NCBI RefSeq assembly: GCF_025345565.1
Contig: NZ_CP054475.1
Span: 2,448,448 to 2,512,447 of the forward strand
Direction: 5' to 3'
Source: Thalassolituus hydrocarboniclasticus
Lineage (GTDB): Bacteria; Pseudomonadota; Gammaproteobacteria; Pseudomonadales; Oceanobacteraceae
Length of the DNA: 64,000 nt
Each line of letters opens with the position of its first letter. Position 1 is the stretch's first letter. Below the pieces are notes generated by a model. The model was not told the origin of the DNA. It searched no databases and worked only from the letters and a program-made list of their open reading frames with translations. Made by a program: the position numbers and the translations under genes. Positions 8,601 through 17,626 of this stretch are shown here, piece after piece.

Positions 8601-9911
8601 ATGGCTAAAGATATTCAGGGACTGGGCCTTGGCCTGGCCAGTCGCTTTGCCGGCAGCCGTTGGGCTGAAAAATACGGGCTGCGTAAACCCGCCGAGCGCA
8701 TCGCTTACCTTTCCACCCGCGCCGGTTTTAAATTTGCCGGCGAAATGATGCAGAAGCGTGCACAAAAACAGGACAGCACCCGTGGCGAACGCCTGCCGGA
8801 ACGTAAGCCCCAGGCCCTGTTTGATCTGAGCTTAAGTGAAGAGCAACAGATGATCCGCGACAGCGTGCGCTCCTACGCGGAAGAAATCGTACGCGGCCTG
8901 GCCCACGACGCCGACGAAAACCTGCAACTGCCCGACAGTTATCTGCAGGACGCCATGGCCCTGGGTCTGAATCTGTTCTCGGTGCCCGAATCTCTGGGCG
9001 GTGCGGCACAAAGCTACAGCCCGACCACCAGCGCCATCATTGCCGAAGAACTGGCCTGGGGCGATTTTACCCTGGCCTATGCTGCCCTCGCCCCCGTGGG
9101 GGTCGCCAACGCACTGGTGCGCTGGGGCACACAACAGCAACAGCAACGCTGGCTGCCACTGTGGCTGGCCGAGCAACCGGTAACTGCCGCTATTGCCCTG
9201 CAGGAACCGCATCCGCTGTTCGCCCCCGATAAGCTGACCTGCAGCGCCAAAAGCAATAAGCAGGGCTATGTGCTGAATGGCGTGAAAACCCTGGTGCCTT
9301 TTGCCGGTAACGCCGATCTGTATCTGGTTGCCGCGCTGCTGAATGGCAAACCACAACTCTTTATTGTGCCCGGCGACAGCCATGGCCTGAACTTTACCCG
9401 CAGCCCGGCGATGGGTCTGCGCGCCGCCGCCTCCGGCACCCTGACACTGGATAAAGTGCAGGTGAATGTCGATGCCCTGCTGGGTGGTGAAGACAGTGAT
9501 TTCGATTACCGCGCCTTTGTCGATCTTGGCCAGCTGCACTGGTGCGCCCTGGCCATCGGCACCTGTCAGGCCGCACTGGATTACCTGATTCCTTACTGCA
9601 ACGAGCGTGAAGCCTTCGGCGAGCCCATCAGTCACCGCCAGTCAGTGGCCTTTATGATCGCCAATATCGCCATCGAACTGGAATCCATGCGCCTGCTCAC
9701 CTGGCGTGCGGCCGCACTGGCCGAACAGGGTCAGCCATTCCACCGCGAAGCCTATCTGGCCCATGTTCTGTGTGCCGACAAAGCCATGGAAATCGGCACC
9801 AATGCCGTGCAACTGCTCGGCGGCCACGGCTTTACCAAAGAACATCCGGCTGAACGCTGGTACCGCGACCTGCGCATTCTGGGTTGTGTTAACAGCGGTC
9901 TGCACCTGTAA
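8601..9911 (+). CDS. Acyl-CoA dehydrogenase homologue, divergent and probably non-catalytic
   Basis: This 436-residue protein has the acyl-CoA dehydrogenase fold after an extra N-terminal segment of about 75 residues. The N-terminal domain (SLSEEQQMIRDSVRSYAEE), middle domain and C-terminal helical domain (NEREAFGEPISHRQSVAFMIA) are recognisable. The usual FAD-loop motif TEP..GSD is replaced by QEPHPLFAPDK, and the C-terminal Glu-Gly-Thr with the catalytic base is missing (the end reads RDLRILGCVNSGLHL). It lies 12 bases before an intact acyl-CoA dehydrogenase, so the two may form a heteromer in which this subunit is structural. An alternative is a different activity on the same fold. GAGG lies 9 bases before the ATG. 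Confidence 0.88.
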   Translation: MAKDIQGLGLGLASRFAGSRWAEKYGLRKPAERIAYLSTRAGFKFAGEMMQKRAQKQDSTRGERLPERKPQALFDLSLSEEQQMIRDSVRSYAEEIVRGLAHDADENLQLPDSYLQDAMALGLNLFSVPESLGGAAQSYSPTTSAIIAEELAWGDFTLAYAALAPVGVANALVRWGTQQQQQRWLPLWLAEQPVTAAIALQEPHPLFAPDKLTCSAKSNKQGYVLNGVKTLVPFAGNADLYLVAALLNGKPQLFIVPGDSHGLNFTRSPAMGLRAAASGTLTLDKVQVNVDALLGGEDSDFDYRAFVDLGQLHWCALAIGTCQAALDYLIPYCNEREAFGEPISHRQSVAFMIANIAIELESMRLLTWRAAALAEQGQPFHREAYLAHVLCADKAMEIGTNAVQLLGGHGFTKEHPAERWYRDLRILGCVNSGLHL

Positions 9912-9923
9912 GGAGAACAGCAT

Positions 9924-11132
9924 ATGATGAATCTTGAAGTTCCGAAGAAATTCCGCCCGCTGGTCAATCAGGCCCGTCAGGTTGCCGAACATGTCTTCCG
10001 CCCGATCTCGCGTAAATATGACCGCGCCGAACACGCCTATCCGGTCGAGCTGGATATGCTGGCCGCCATTATGGATGGCATGAACGACGGCACCCTGGGC
10101 GAAGGCGCCGGTGCCGGCAAACTCAAACAGGATAAGAAAAAAACCGACGGCATCGTTAACAGCACCAATATGACCACGGTACTGGGGCTGCAGGAACTGT
10201 GCTGGGGGGATGTTGGCCTGTCATTAACCCTGCCACGCCAGGGATTGGGTAACGCCGCGATTGCCGCAGTAGCCAATGATGAACAGCTGGCCCGTTTCGG
10301 CAAAAAATGGGCAGCCATGGCGATTACCGAGCCGGGCTGCGGTTCGGATTCTGCCGCCATCCGCACCACCGCGGTCAAAGACGGCGATCATTATGTGCTG
10401 AACGGCGAAAAGATTTACGTCACCTCCGGTGAGCGTGCCGAAGCCGTGGTGGTCTGGGCCAGCCTCGACCGTAATATCGGCCGCGCGGCCATTAAATCCT
10501 TTGTGGTGGAAAAAGGCACCCCCGGCATGGAAGTGGTGCGCCTGGAAAAGAAACTCGGTATTAAAGCCTCTGACACCGCCGCCATTACCTTTACCGATTG
10601 CCGTGTGCCTGCGGCCAACCTGCTGGGTTCACCGGAAATCAATGTCGATCAGGGCTTTGCCGGTGTCATGCAAACCTTCGACAACACCCGCCCGGTAGTT
10701 GCCGCCATGGCCGTCGGCGTGGCTAAAGCCGCCCTCGACCGCAGCCGCGAGCTGCTGAAAGAGTACGGCATCAGCGCCGGCTACCGCACCAGTATTAAAA
10801 ACAGCAGCCAGATCGAAGCGCAGCTGTACCGCTACGAAGCCGACTGGGAAGCCGCCCGGTTGCTGACGTTAAAAGCCGCGTGGATGGCCGATAATGGCAT
10901 GCCTAATTCGAAAGAAGCGTCGATGTCAAAAGCCAAAGCCGGACGCAGTGCCAACGCCATCACCTTAGGTTGTGTCGAATTGCTTGGCTCATTGGGTTAC
11001 AGCGAAGATGAATTACTGGAGAAATGGGCGCGGGATTCAAAAATTCTCGATATTTTTGAAGGCACGCAGCAAATTCAGCAACTGATTATTGCCCGCCGTT
11101 TATTGGGTAAAAGCTCAGCCGAATTGCGCTGA
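9924..11132 (+). CDS. Acyl-CoA dehydrogenase, catalytically intact
   Basis: This flavoenzyme should introduce the alpha-beta double bond into an acyl-CoA. The 402-residue protein has the FAD/substrate loop MAITEPGCGSDSAAIR, the middle-domain motif GEKIYVTSGERAEAVVVWA and the C-terminal DIFEGTQQIQQ, whose glutamate (residue 379) is the expected catalytic base. An AAGGAG lies 8 bases before the ATG, and the gap to the preceding homologue is only 12 bases, so the two are one operon. An acyl-CoA synthetase follows in the same direction, giving an activation plus first-oxidation set. Chain-length preference cannot be read from sequence. Confidence 0.94.
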   Translation: MMNLEVPKKFRPLVNQARQVAEHVFRPISRKYDRAEHAYPVELDMLAAIMDGMNDGTLGEGAGAGKLKQDKKKTDGIVNSTNMTTVLGLQELCWGDVGLSLTLPRQGLGNAAIAAVANDEQLARFGKKWAAMAITEPGCGSDSAAIRTTAVKDGDHYVLNGEKIYVTSGERAEAVVVWASLDRNIGRAAIKSFVVEKGTPGMEVVRLEKKLGIKASDTAAITFTDCRVPAANLLGSPEINVDQGFAGVMQTFDNTRPVVAAMAVGVAKAALDRSRELLKEYGISAGYRTSIKNSSQIEAQLYRYEADWEAARLLTLKAAWMADNGMPNSKEASMSKAKAGRSANAITLGCVELLGSLGYSEDELLEKWARDSKILDIFEGTQQIQQLIIARRLLGKSSAELR

Positions 11133-11168
11133 TTTGCACACTATTCAGAGGTGCCCTAGATAAAACCT

Positions 11169-11206
11169 GACATAAATCCTGTGGCCCGGCCGGCAGGATT
11201 TATGTC
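11169..11206 (+). repeat. Perfect 13-bp inverted repeat between the dehydrogenase and acyl-CoA synthetase genes
   Basis: Arms GACATAAATCCTG (11169-11181) and CAGGATTTATGTC (11194-11206) enclose a GC-rich 12-base loop. No T-run follows directly, so a classical terminator is doubtful. It may be a transcript-processing or stabilising hairpin, a weak terminator, or a protein-binding palindrome in front of the synthetase gene. Confidence 0.7.
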
Positions 11207-11250
11207 ATTCTCGACTTCATAACTATAAATACATCACCAAGGTCAGATCC

Positions 11251-13125
11251 ATGAATCGTTCAGCGACTACCCGCCTGCCCGCCGAAGGCATGAGCCAGCC
11301 GCCCCTGAAACCGCGCACTGTCAGTCTGGTTAATATTATCCGCAGCGCCATCATCGGATTACCGGATATCGGCATCACCCTGAAAGGCGTACTCGCGCTG
11401 GCAACCACCAAGCCGGAAAAAAACAAATCCATTGGTTTATTGCTGGAACAACACGCCGCCCGCCAGCCGGATCATATTGCCATCCGCTATCAGCAGCAGC
11501 GCATCAGCTACCGTCAGCTGAACGAAAAAGTGAATCAGCTGGCCCACTATTTTGCCAGTCAGGGCATCAGCCATGGTGATACCGTCGGCGTCATGCTGGA
11601 AAACCGCCCGGAAACCCTGCTGGCCGTACTGGCCACAGTTAAACTCGGTGCCATTGCCAGTATGTTTAATACGTCCCAGCGCGGTGAAGTGCTGGAGCAC
11701 AGCATTAATCTGGTCAAACCCAAACTGCTGGTTGTCGGTGAAGAAATGCTGGGCAATATGGCAACGGTCGAACATGCTCTGCCTGCCGCATTAAAAATGC
11801 AGTTATATTTCTGGCAGGATGGTGCTGACAGTCGGCACGAATGTCCGGGCCATTATCAGAATATTGAGCAGGTGATCGCCTCACAGGACAAAAATAACCC
11901 GGCCAGTACACCACAGGTAAAAATGCATCAGCCCTGCTATTACATTTTTACTTCCGGCACCACCGGTCTGCCCAAAGCCTCAGTCATGAGCCATTACCGC
12001 TGGTTTAAATCCATGGCAGGTATGGGCCTGGCATCGATGAAATTACGCAAAGACGATGTGCTCTATGTCAGCCTGCCGCTGTACCACAACAATGCCTTAA
12101 CCGTATCACTGGCCGCTGTTCTTGGTGCCGGTGCCTGCATTGCAATTTCGCGTAAATTCAGTGTCTCGCGTTTCTGGGATGAAATCCGCGACTATGGTGC
12201 CACCGGCTTCTGCTATATCGGTGAATTGTGCCGTTATCTGCTGAATACAGCACCGTCAGACAAAGACCAGCTGCATAATATCCGCGTGATTATCGGCAAC
12301 GGTCTGCGTCCGGATATCTGGATGGAATTCAAGCAGCGTTTCAATATTAAACACATCAACGAATTTTACGGCGCCAGCGAATGCAATCTGGTCTTTACCA
12401 ATGCATTAAATCTCGATCAGACCGCGGGTATCTGCCCGCTGTCTTACAACATCGTGGCCTACGATATTGAAAACGACGAACCGCTGCGGGATAAAAAAGG
12501 TTTTATGTTGCCGGTTAAAAAAGGTGGCACAGGGCTGTTAATCACCGAGGTCAACGACAAGCAGCCGTTTGAGGGTTATACCGACGCCGAAGCGAGCCAG
12601 AAAAAACTGTTCCGCAATGTCTTTAAAAAAGGCGATTGCTGGTTTAATACCGGTGATCTGGTGCTGAACCAGGGTTTTAAACACGTCGCTTTTGCTGACC
12701 GTCTGGGGGATACCTTCCGCTGGAAAGGCGAGAACGTGGCCACCACTGAGGTGGAATCCATCCTGATGGAATTTGCCGATATTGAGCATGCGGTGGTGTA
12801 TGGCGTGGAAGTACCCCACACCGATGGCCGTGCCGGTATGGCCGCACTCACCCTGCGCGCCGGGGCCGACATTAACTGGAATGCTCTGACCCTGCACCTG
12901 CGCGAAAAATTACCGGCCTACGCCATTCCATTATTTTTGCGCCTGCGTCCGCAGGAAGAAGTGACCGGTACGTTTAAATACCGCAAGGTGGAGTTAAAAG
13001 ACGAGGCCTTCCATCTGGCCAGAGTCAGCGATCCGCTGCTGGTACTAAGCGGTAAAAATGAGCCTTATCAGCCATTAACACCGGCACTAGAGCAAGCCAT
13101 TAATAACGGCCAGCTCAGCCTGTAA
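11251..13125 (+). CDS. Long-chain acyl-CoA synthetase (FATP/FadD6-like)
   Basis: This 624-residue AMP-forming ligase activates fatty acids with ATP and CoA. The P-loop motif TSGTTGLPKASVMSH (around residue 235), the A5 region INEFYGASECN and the AMP-binding motif FNTGDL with DRLGDTFRWKGENVATTEVE are all present, as is the C-terminal GTFKYRKVEL containing the catalytic lysine. The order and spacing match the fatty-acid transport protein subgroup of long-chain or very-long-chain synthetases. AAGG lies 8 bases upstream of the ATG. It follows the two acyl-CoA dehydrogenase genes, suggesting that a fatty acid is activated here and then oxidised. The physiological substrate is not known. Confidence 0.92.
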   Translation: MNRSATTRLPAEGMSQPPLKPRTVSLVNIIRSAIIGLPDIGITLKGVLALATTKPEKNKSIGLLLEQHAARQPDHIAIRYQQQRISYRQLNEKVNQLAHYFASQGISHGDTVGVMLENRPETLLAVLATVKLGAIASMFNTSQRGEVLEHSINLVKPKLLVVGEEMLGNMATVEHALPAALKMQLYFWQDGADSRHECPGHYQNIEQVIASQDKNNPASTPQVKMHQPCYYIFTSGTTGLPKASVMSHYRWFKSMAGMGLASMKLRKDDVLYVSLPLYHNNALTVSLAAVLGAGACIAISRKFSVSRFWDEIRDYGATGFCYIGELCRYLLNTAPSDKDQLHNIRVIIGNGLRPDIWMEFKQRFNIKHINEFYGASECNLVFTNALNLDQTAGICPLSYNIVAYDIENDEPLRDKKGFMLPVKKGGTGLLITEVNDKQPFEGYTDAEASQKKLFRNVFKKGDCWFNTGDLVLNQGFKHVAFADRLGDTFRWKGENVATTEVESILMEFADIEHAVVYGVEVPHTDGRAGMAALTLRAGADINWNALTLHLREKLPAYAIPLFLRLRPQEEVTGTFKYRKVELKDEAFHLARVSDPLLVLSGKNEPYQPLTPALEQAINNGQLSL

Positions 13126-13158
13126 TGCGCACCAGTGCCTTCCGGCAGCCCACAGCAA

Positions 13159-15522
13159 TTATTGCTGTGGGTTGTCGATCATCTCTCCCAGTGCCTGCAG
13201 GTCGAAGGGCTTGGTCATATAACCGTCGACACCGGCATCCTGCGCCTGACGGATCTGATCCGGCAAAGCATCAGCACTGACCCCATAAATACGCACATGA
13301 CGTAACTCCGGCATCGCGCGTAATTTTTTCAGCACATCCAGACCATGAATATCCGGCAGACGCATATCCAGTAAAATAACGTCCGGGGTCTGCTGCTGCG
13401 CCATATCCATGCCTTCGCGGCCGGTACGGGCAATGGCAACATCGAGATTGTCACGACGCTTCAGACCCAGCTCAACAAAGCGGGCATTAATCGGGTTATC
13501 TTCGATATACAGCACACGGCGCTGATTTTCGGCGACCTTCTGCTTTTGTCCCACCGGCACACCGGAATAAACCGGCGGAATAGCATTAAACGAGTACATC
13601 GGTGCCGTCTGCGGCAGTTCCAGCCAGAAACAACTGCCCTCACCTTCGCGGCTGCTGAAATTCAGCACGCCATTCATACGACTGGCCAGTAAGCGACTGA
13701 TCACCAGACCCAGACCATTCCCTTCAATGAGGTTTTGCTCACTGCCAAAGCGCTGAAAAGGGGTAAAGAGAGCGGCCTGATCTTTGTCTGCTATACCGCA
13801 GCCAGTGTCACGGACACTGATCCGTAAGCGCTCGTTTTCCGCAGACTCAATGCGGATATCCACGCTGCCACCCTCACGGTTGTATTTGATCGCATTGCTG
13901 AGCAGGTTAAGAATAATCTGCTTACAACGCACCCGGTCGGCGTATATCCAGGGTTCGGCAACCTCGCTGTGCATGCGGATACGGACACCACAGGCTAAAG
14001 CAGTGGCACGCAGCATCTCACAGCATTCTTCCAGTAAGGTCAGCACCGCGACAGCCTCCATCTGCGGAGGGGTGATATGACCTTCGATTTTGACCAGATC
14101 AAGCACCTGATCAACCAGATCCACCAGATGCTTACCGGCACGCTCAATCATGTCGATAGCTTCTTTCTGCCCAGGTAACTGCAGCTCCGGCTTCAGCAAC
14201 TGACTGAAGCCAATCACCGCATTTAAAGGGGTACGCAGTTCATGGCTGAGCCCGGCAATAAAGCGGGCATTATCGGTCAGGGCATGGAAAGGAGCACGGT
14301 CATCAGCAGCACCATTAGCAACACCATCAGCGCTGGCAACCGGCGCAGATAAAGGTACAGGCGCTCCGGACGGTCGCTCTGTCGCTGTCAGTAACAGCAA
14401 CTTCTGACCATCCTGCTCGTGGGACTGTAACTGCAGCTGCAGGCTGTCTTCGTTATGCCGCGTTTTTTGCAGCCCATCCTGCAACTGAAAATGCCGGAAC
14501 CACTCAACAAAGCCTTCCGACTCCAGCATCTGCACCTGACACCCCTTCACCGAGCGCGCACTCAGACCAAAGCGGCGCGCATAGGCTTCGTTAGCCTGCA
14601 GCACTTCACCGTCAGCCGTCAGTAATGCCAGCGGCTGAGGCAACGCATTCAGCAGGTGCTCTCCATCGGCCGAGGCTGAGCGACTGAATAATGGCAGCGA
14701 CGAGATATCAAGACTGATAGCCACAATGCCCATGGCCTCACCGGCGGCATCGCGCAGAACATTTTTACTGGTCAGGAAACGCAGGGTCTCTGTCTCTGCC
14801 GCTGCCTTCACCGCAGCAGCGCTATGGCGGGTAGCCAAAAAGGGTTCAAGAAAAACACGGAACCCCTCAGCATGACTGACTTCCTCATCGGTGCGCTGCT
14901 GCAATGCCGCCCACTGCGGGGTAAACAGCTCGCTGTCAGTGCGCCCCACAGCATCACGGGAGTTGATGCCCAGCAGGCTTTCTGCGCGGTGATTCAGCAG
15001 CAGGTAACGGCCTTTCATATCCTTAACCGTTACTGCTGCCGGAGTATGGTCCAGCACACTGCCCAGCCAGGCCTGATCACCCTGCTGGGTGCGGTTCTGC
15101 CCCGCTAAAGAGGCGGTTAAATCATGAACAATCGCAGTAAAGCTACGCTCACCGCCCAGGTTCATCTCACTGACCGACAGATGCAGCAAAAATTCTTCGC
15201 CGTTTTTACGTAAACCAGGCAACTCACGGCCACGCCCCATCACCGTGGCGTGTCCTTTATGCAGGTACTCTTCAATATAACCCTGATGGCGCTGACCATG
15301 GCGAACCGGCATCAGCATAGCGATGTTCTCGCCCAGTAGTTCCTCTGCTTCATAACCGAAAATACGGCAAAGCGCCGGATTGCAGGCCTGAATCTGCCCA
15401 TCACTGTTGATCGTCACAATCCCGGCCGCCGCCGTGTCGAACAATATCTGATACAACTCACTGTCGTTTTTCATATTCAGACGGGTCACCATCTGTCTGA
15501 CCCGGCCATAAAGACTTGGCAT
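13159..15522 (-). CDS. Multi-PAS hybrid sensor histidine kinase with C-terminal receiver
   Basis: This 787-residue protein appears cytoplasmic, with no transmembrane helix. In order it has a PAS domain (about 18-135), a second PAS (about 150-275), a third shorter PAS (about 285-370), a linker rich in Ala/Gly, a HisKA domain (LSHELRTPLNAVIGF, His427), a HATPase domain (NLLSNAIKYN, DTGCGIAD, GNGLGLVIS) and a receiver domain (phospho-acceptor Asp719 in LLDMRLPD, Lys in MTKPF). The kinase could autophosphorylate and pass phosphate to its own receiver; no phosphotransfer domain or output regulator is adjacent, so the pathway is unknown. AGGAG lies 9 bases before the ATG. A minus-strand TATAAT at 15588-15593 may be its -10 box. 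Confidence 0.95.
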   Translation of the reverse strand: MPSLYGRVRQMVTRLNMKNDSELYQILFDTAAAGIVTINSDGQIQACNPALCRIFGYEAEELLGENIAMLMPVRHGQRHQGYIEEYLHKGHATVMGRGRELPGLRKNGEEFLLHLSVSEMNLGGERSFTAIVHDLTASLAGQNRTQQGDQAWLGSVLDHTPAAVTVKDMKGRYLLLNHRAESLLGINSRDAVGRTDSELFTPQWAALQQRTDEEVSHAEGFRVFLEPFLATRHSAAAVKAAAETETLRFLTSKNVLRDAAGEAMGIVAISLDISSLPLFSRSASADGEHLLNALPQPLALLTADGEVLQANEAYARRFGLSARSVKGCQVQMLESEGFVEWFRHFQLQDGLQKTRHNEDSLQLQLQSHEQDGQKLLLLTATERPSGAPVPLSAPVASADGVANGAADDRAPFHALTDNARFIAGLSHELRTPLNAVIGFSQLLKPELQLPGQKEAIDMIERAGKHLVDLVDQVLDLVKIEGHITPPQMEAVAVLTLLEECCEMLRATALACGVRIRMHSEVAEPWIYADRVRCKQIILNLLSNAIKYNREGGSVDIRIESAENERLRISVRDTGCGIADKDQAALFTPFQRFGSEQNLIEGNGLGLVISRLLASRMNGVLNFSSREGEGSCFWLELPQTAPMYSFNAIPPVYSGVPVGQKQKVAENQRRVLYIEDNPINARFVELGLKRRDNLDVAIARTGREGMDMAQQQTPDVILLDMRLPDIHGLDVLKKLRAMPELRHVRIYGVSADALPDQIRQAQDAGVDGYMTKPFDLQALGEMIDNPQQ

Positions 15523-15990
15523 CCTTTCAACTCCTCAGGCTATGCCCCTTAACAACCTGCCCCTGCATCCCGGTTCGTCCGGAATTGATTATAATTTACA
15601 CAACTGTAGACCATTAAACCGCACAAAGTAAATGGTTTTAAGCCGGATAGGAAGAGCCTGACGGGCCAAAACCCGCTGATTTTTCCCCAATCCGGAAGTA
15701 TGACTCTTTCCGACATGGCATCATCACTGCCCCATAACGACTAAGACCTTGGGGGAATAAAAGTGCGTCAGCCGCGGAGACTGAGCCAGCGCAAAGCTTG
15801 TGGTAGCTCGCACCCGCTTCCCTGCCCCCGTATCCGCTTAATCATGTTGTAAACCTCGTGGTAGCGCTGACCCCGCTTTCCTGCCCCCGTATCCGCTTAA
15901 TCATGCTGTAAACCTTGTGATAGAATGCGCCGCTTTCCTGCACCGGCCGCCACTTTGGCTGCCCTGACTGAATTCAACGAGGATGACCCG
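15523..15990. other. Intergenic region with kinase promoter and repeated purE leader
   Basis: These 468 bases lie between divergent genes. The left part holds a TATAAT read on the minus strand (15588-15593) for the kinase. The right part, from about 15790, is a degenerate tandem repeat described separately, ending in the likely purE -10 box TAGAAT (15921-15926). No coding feature is supported in between. Confidence 0.6.
15791..15940 (+). repeat. Tandem repeat (about 59-bp period, 2.5 copies) in the purE leader
   Basis: The core CCTGCCCCCGTATCCGCTTA occurs at 15821 and 15880, exactly 59 bases apart, and a truncated third copy with CCTGCACC starts at 15937. Flanking parts such as GTGGTAGC and TGTAAACCT repeat in register. 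Only the last copy contains TAGAAT with TTAATC about 18 bases upstream, so the array looks like a duplicated promoter segment in which two copies lost the -10 box. Confidence 0.85.
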
Positions 15991-16485
15991 ATGACCGTAG
16001 CGGTTGGTATCATCATGGGCTCAAAGAGCGACTGGCCCACCATGCAACACGCAGCAGATATGCTGGATAAACTGGGCGTGGCCTACGAAGTAAAAGTGGT
16101 GTCTGCCCACCGCACCCCGGATCTGCTGTTTGATTACGCCAAAACCGCTCAGGGCCGCGGCATTAAAGTCATCATCGCCGGTGCCGGTGGCGCTGCTCAC
16201 CTGCCGGGCATGTGTGCCTCCCAGACCTCGCTGCCGGTACTCGGCGTGCCGGTTAAATCCCGCGCCCTGAGCGGCCTGGATTCGCTGTTGTCCATCGTGC
16301 AGATGCCTGGTGGTGTTGCCGTTGGTACTCTGGCCATCGGTGATGCCGGTGCGAAAAACGCCGGTCTGCTGGCCGCCCAGATTCTGGCCACCAGCGACAA
16401 CGACCTGCTGGCCAAAATCGACGCCTTCCGCGCCGAACAGACCGACAGCGTGCTGGCCGAACCCGATCCGCGCACCGCACTGTAA
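15991..16485 (+). CDS. purE: N5-carboxyaminoimidazole ribonucleotide mutase PurE
   Basis: PurE converts N5-carboxyaminoimidazole ribonucleotide to 4-carboxyaminoimidazole ribonucleotide in purine synthesis, taking the product of PurK. The 164-residue protein has the class I signatures [12 protein letters not shown] near the N terminus, SAHRTPD near residue 45, and [12 protein letters not shown]. The frame continues upstream by 22 codons, but the family begins at this ATG, which has GAGG about 9 bases before it. purK follows after 61 bases, so the pair is an operon. Confidence 0.97.
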   Translation: MTVAVGIIMGSKSDWPTMQHAADMLDKLGVAYEVKVVSAHRTPDLLFDYAKTAQGRGIKVIIAGAGGAAHLPGMCASQTSLPVLGVPVKSRALSGLDSLLSIVQMPGGVAVGTLAIGDAGAKNAGLLAAQILATSDNDLLAKIDAFRAEQTDSVLAEPDPRTAL

Positions 16486-16501
16486 GCGTTAACGACCTAT
16501 C

Positions 16502-16524
16502 CGGGCCCGGTACTGCCGGGCCCG
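16502..16524 (+). terminator. GC-rich hairpin between purE and purK
   Basis: A 9-bp stem CGGGCCCGG/CCGGGCCCG with a 5-base loop is followed by ACTTTTCT. It may be a partial terminator that lowers purK expression relative to purE, or an RNA-stability hairpin. Confidence 0.6.
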
Positions 16525-16546
16525 ACTTTTCTGAGAGTGAAGAAGC

Positions 16547-17617
16547 ATGAAAATCGGTATTTTAGGTAACGGCCAGCTGGGCCAGATGCTGTCTGACAGT
16601 GTGCAGGACATCAGCGATATTGACGTATCGCTGTACGATCTGCGTGCCCACAGCGACGAAGCTCTGGATGCGTTTCTGGCCAGTGTTGAGCGCGTATCGT
16701 TCGAAACCGAAAATATCCCGGCACACATCGTTGCCCGTCTGGAAAGCGTTGCCGACAAGCTGTATCCCAGCCTGAAAGCACTGAAAACCTTCCAGAACCG
16801 TCTGCTGGAAAAAACCGCCCTGCGTGCCGCCGGCATCGACACCGCCGATTTCTGTGCCGTTAATTCACTCGACGATCTGCACGCCGCGGTAGAACAACTG
16901 GGCCTGCCTATCGTGCTGAAAACCACCACCGAAGGTTACGACGGTAAAGGTCAGTACGTGCTGCGCAGCCCGGCCGATGCCGAACCGGCCTGGGCCGCCA
17001 TTGGCGGACGTGAACTGATCGCCGAAGCCTTTGTCAGCTTCGAGCGTGAAACCTCCGTCATCGCCAGCCGCGACGTTAACGGCAATATGGTGATCTGGCC
17101 GATGACCGAAAACGTACACCACGAAGGCATTCTGCGTTATTCGCTGTTCCCGGCCGCCGACCTCAGTGCCGAAAAAGCGCAACAGGCCGAGCGCTATATC
17201 CGCCAGCTGGCCGACAGCCTCGACTATGTCGGCACCATCACGCTGGAACTGTTCGACACCGCAAACGGCCTGGTCGCCAACGAAGTGGCACCGCGCGTAC
17301 ACAATTCCGGCCACTGGTCGATTGAAGGCGCTGCCACCAGCCAGTTCCGCAATCATATGCTGGCCATTGCCGGCCGCGCACTGGGCGACACCACCGCCAA
17401 ATACCCGGCCGTTGCCATGCTTAACGTGATCAGCGATGAAACCCCGGCAGAAAAAGCCGCCACCATCGGCAACGCCTTCCGCCACTCCTATGGCAAAGAA
17501 GCGCGCCCGGCGCGTAAGCTCGGCCACGTTACCGTGGTTGCCGCCGACGTTAACGAACGCGATAACACCATCGACCAGCTGGCAGATTTAATTCCTGCCG
17601 GTGTATGGCAACGCTGA
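16547..17617 (+). CDS. purK: N5-carboxyaminoimidazole ribonucleotide synthase PurK
   Basis: PurK is an ATP-grasp enzyme that carboxylates aminoimidazole ribonucleotide with bicarbonate. The 356-residue length matches E. coli PurK (355). The N-terminal nucleotide-binding loop KIGILGNGQLGQML, the ATP-grasp segment LKTTTEGYDGKGQYV and the metal/ATP site VANEVAPRVHNSGHWSIEG are all present. It lies in the same operon as purE, and the two proteins act in succession. Confidence 0.97.
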   Translation: MKIGILGNGQLGQMLSDSVQDISDIDVSLYDLRAHSDEALDAFLASVERVSFETENIPAHIVARLESVADKLYPSLKALKTFQNRLLEKTALRAAGIDTADFCAVNSLDDLHAAVEQLGLPIVLKTTTEGYDGKGQYVLRSPADAEPAWAAIGGRELIAEAFVSFERETSVIASRDVNGNMVIWPMTENVHHEGILRYSLFPAADLSAEKAQQAERYIRQLADSLDYVGTITLELFDTANGLVANEVAPRVHNSGHWSIEGAATSQFRNHMLAIAGRALGDTTAKYPAVAMLNVISDETPAEKAATIGNAFRHSYGKEARPARKLGHVTVVAADVNERDNTIDQLADLIPAGVWQR

Positions 17618-17626
17618 GGAATTATT

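Noticed and set aside
8832-9635. Minus-strand open frame of about 267 codons
   Set aside because: It is antisense to the first acyl-CoA dehydrogenase homologue and has low-complexity Gln/Gly-rich composition.
13149-13171. Inverted repeat CCCACAGCAAT/ATTGCTGTGGG as a terminator
   Set aside because: Half of it is the last codons of the sensor kinase and no T-run follows on either strand.
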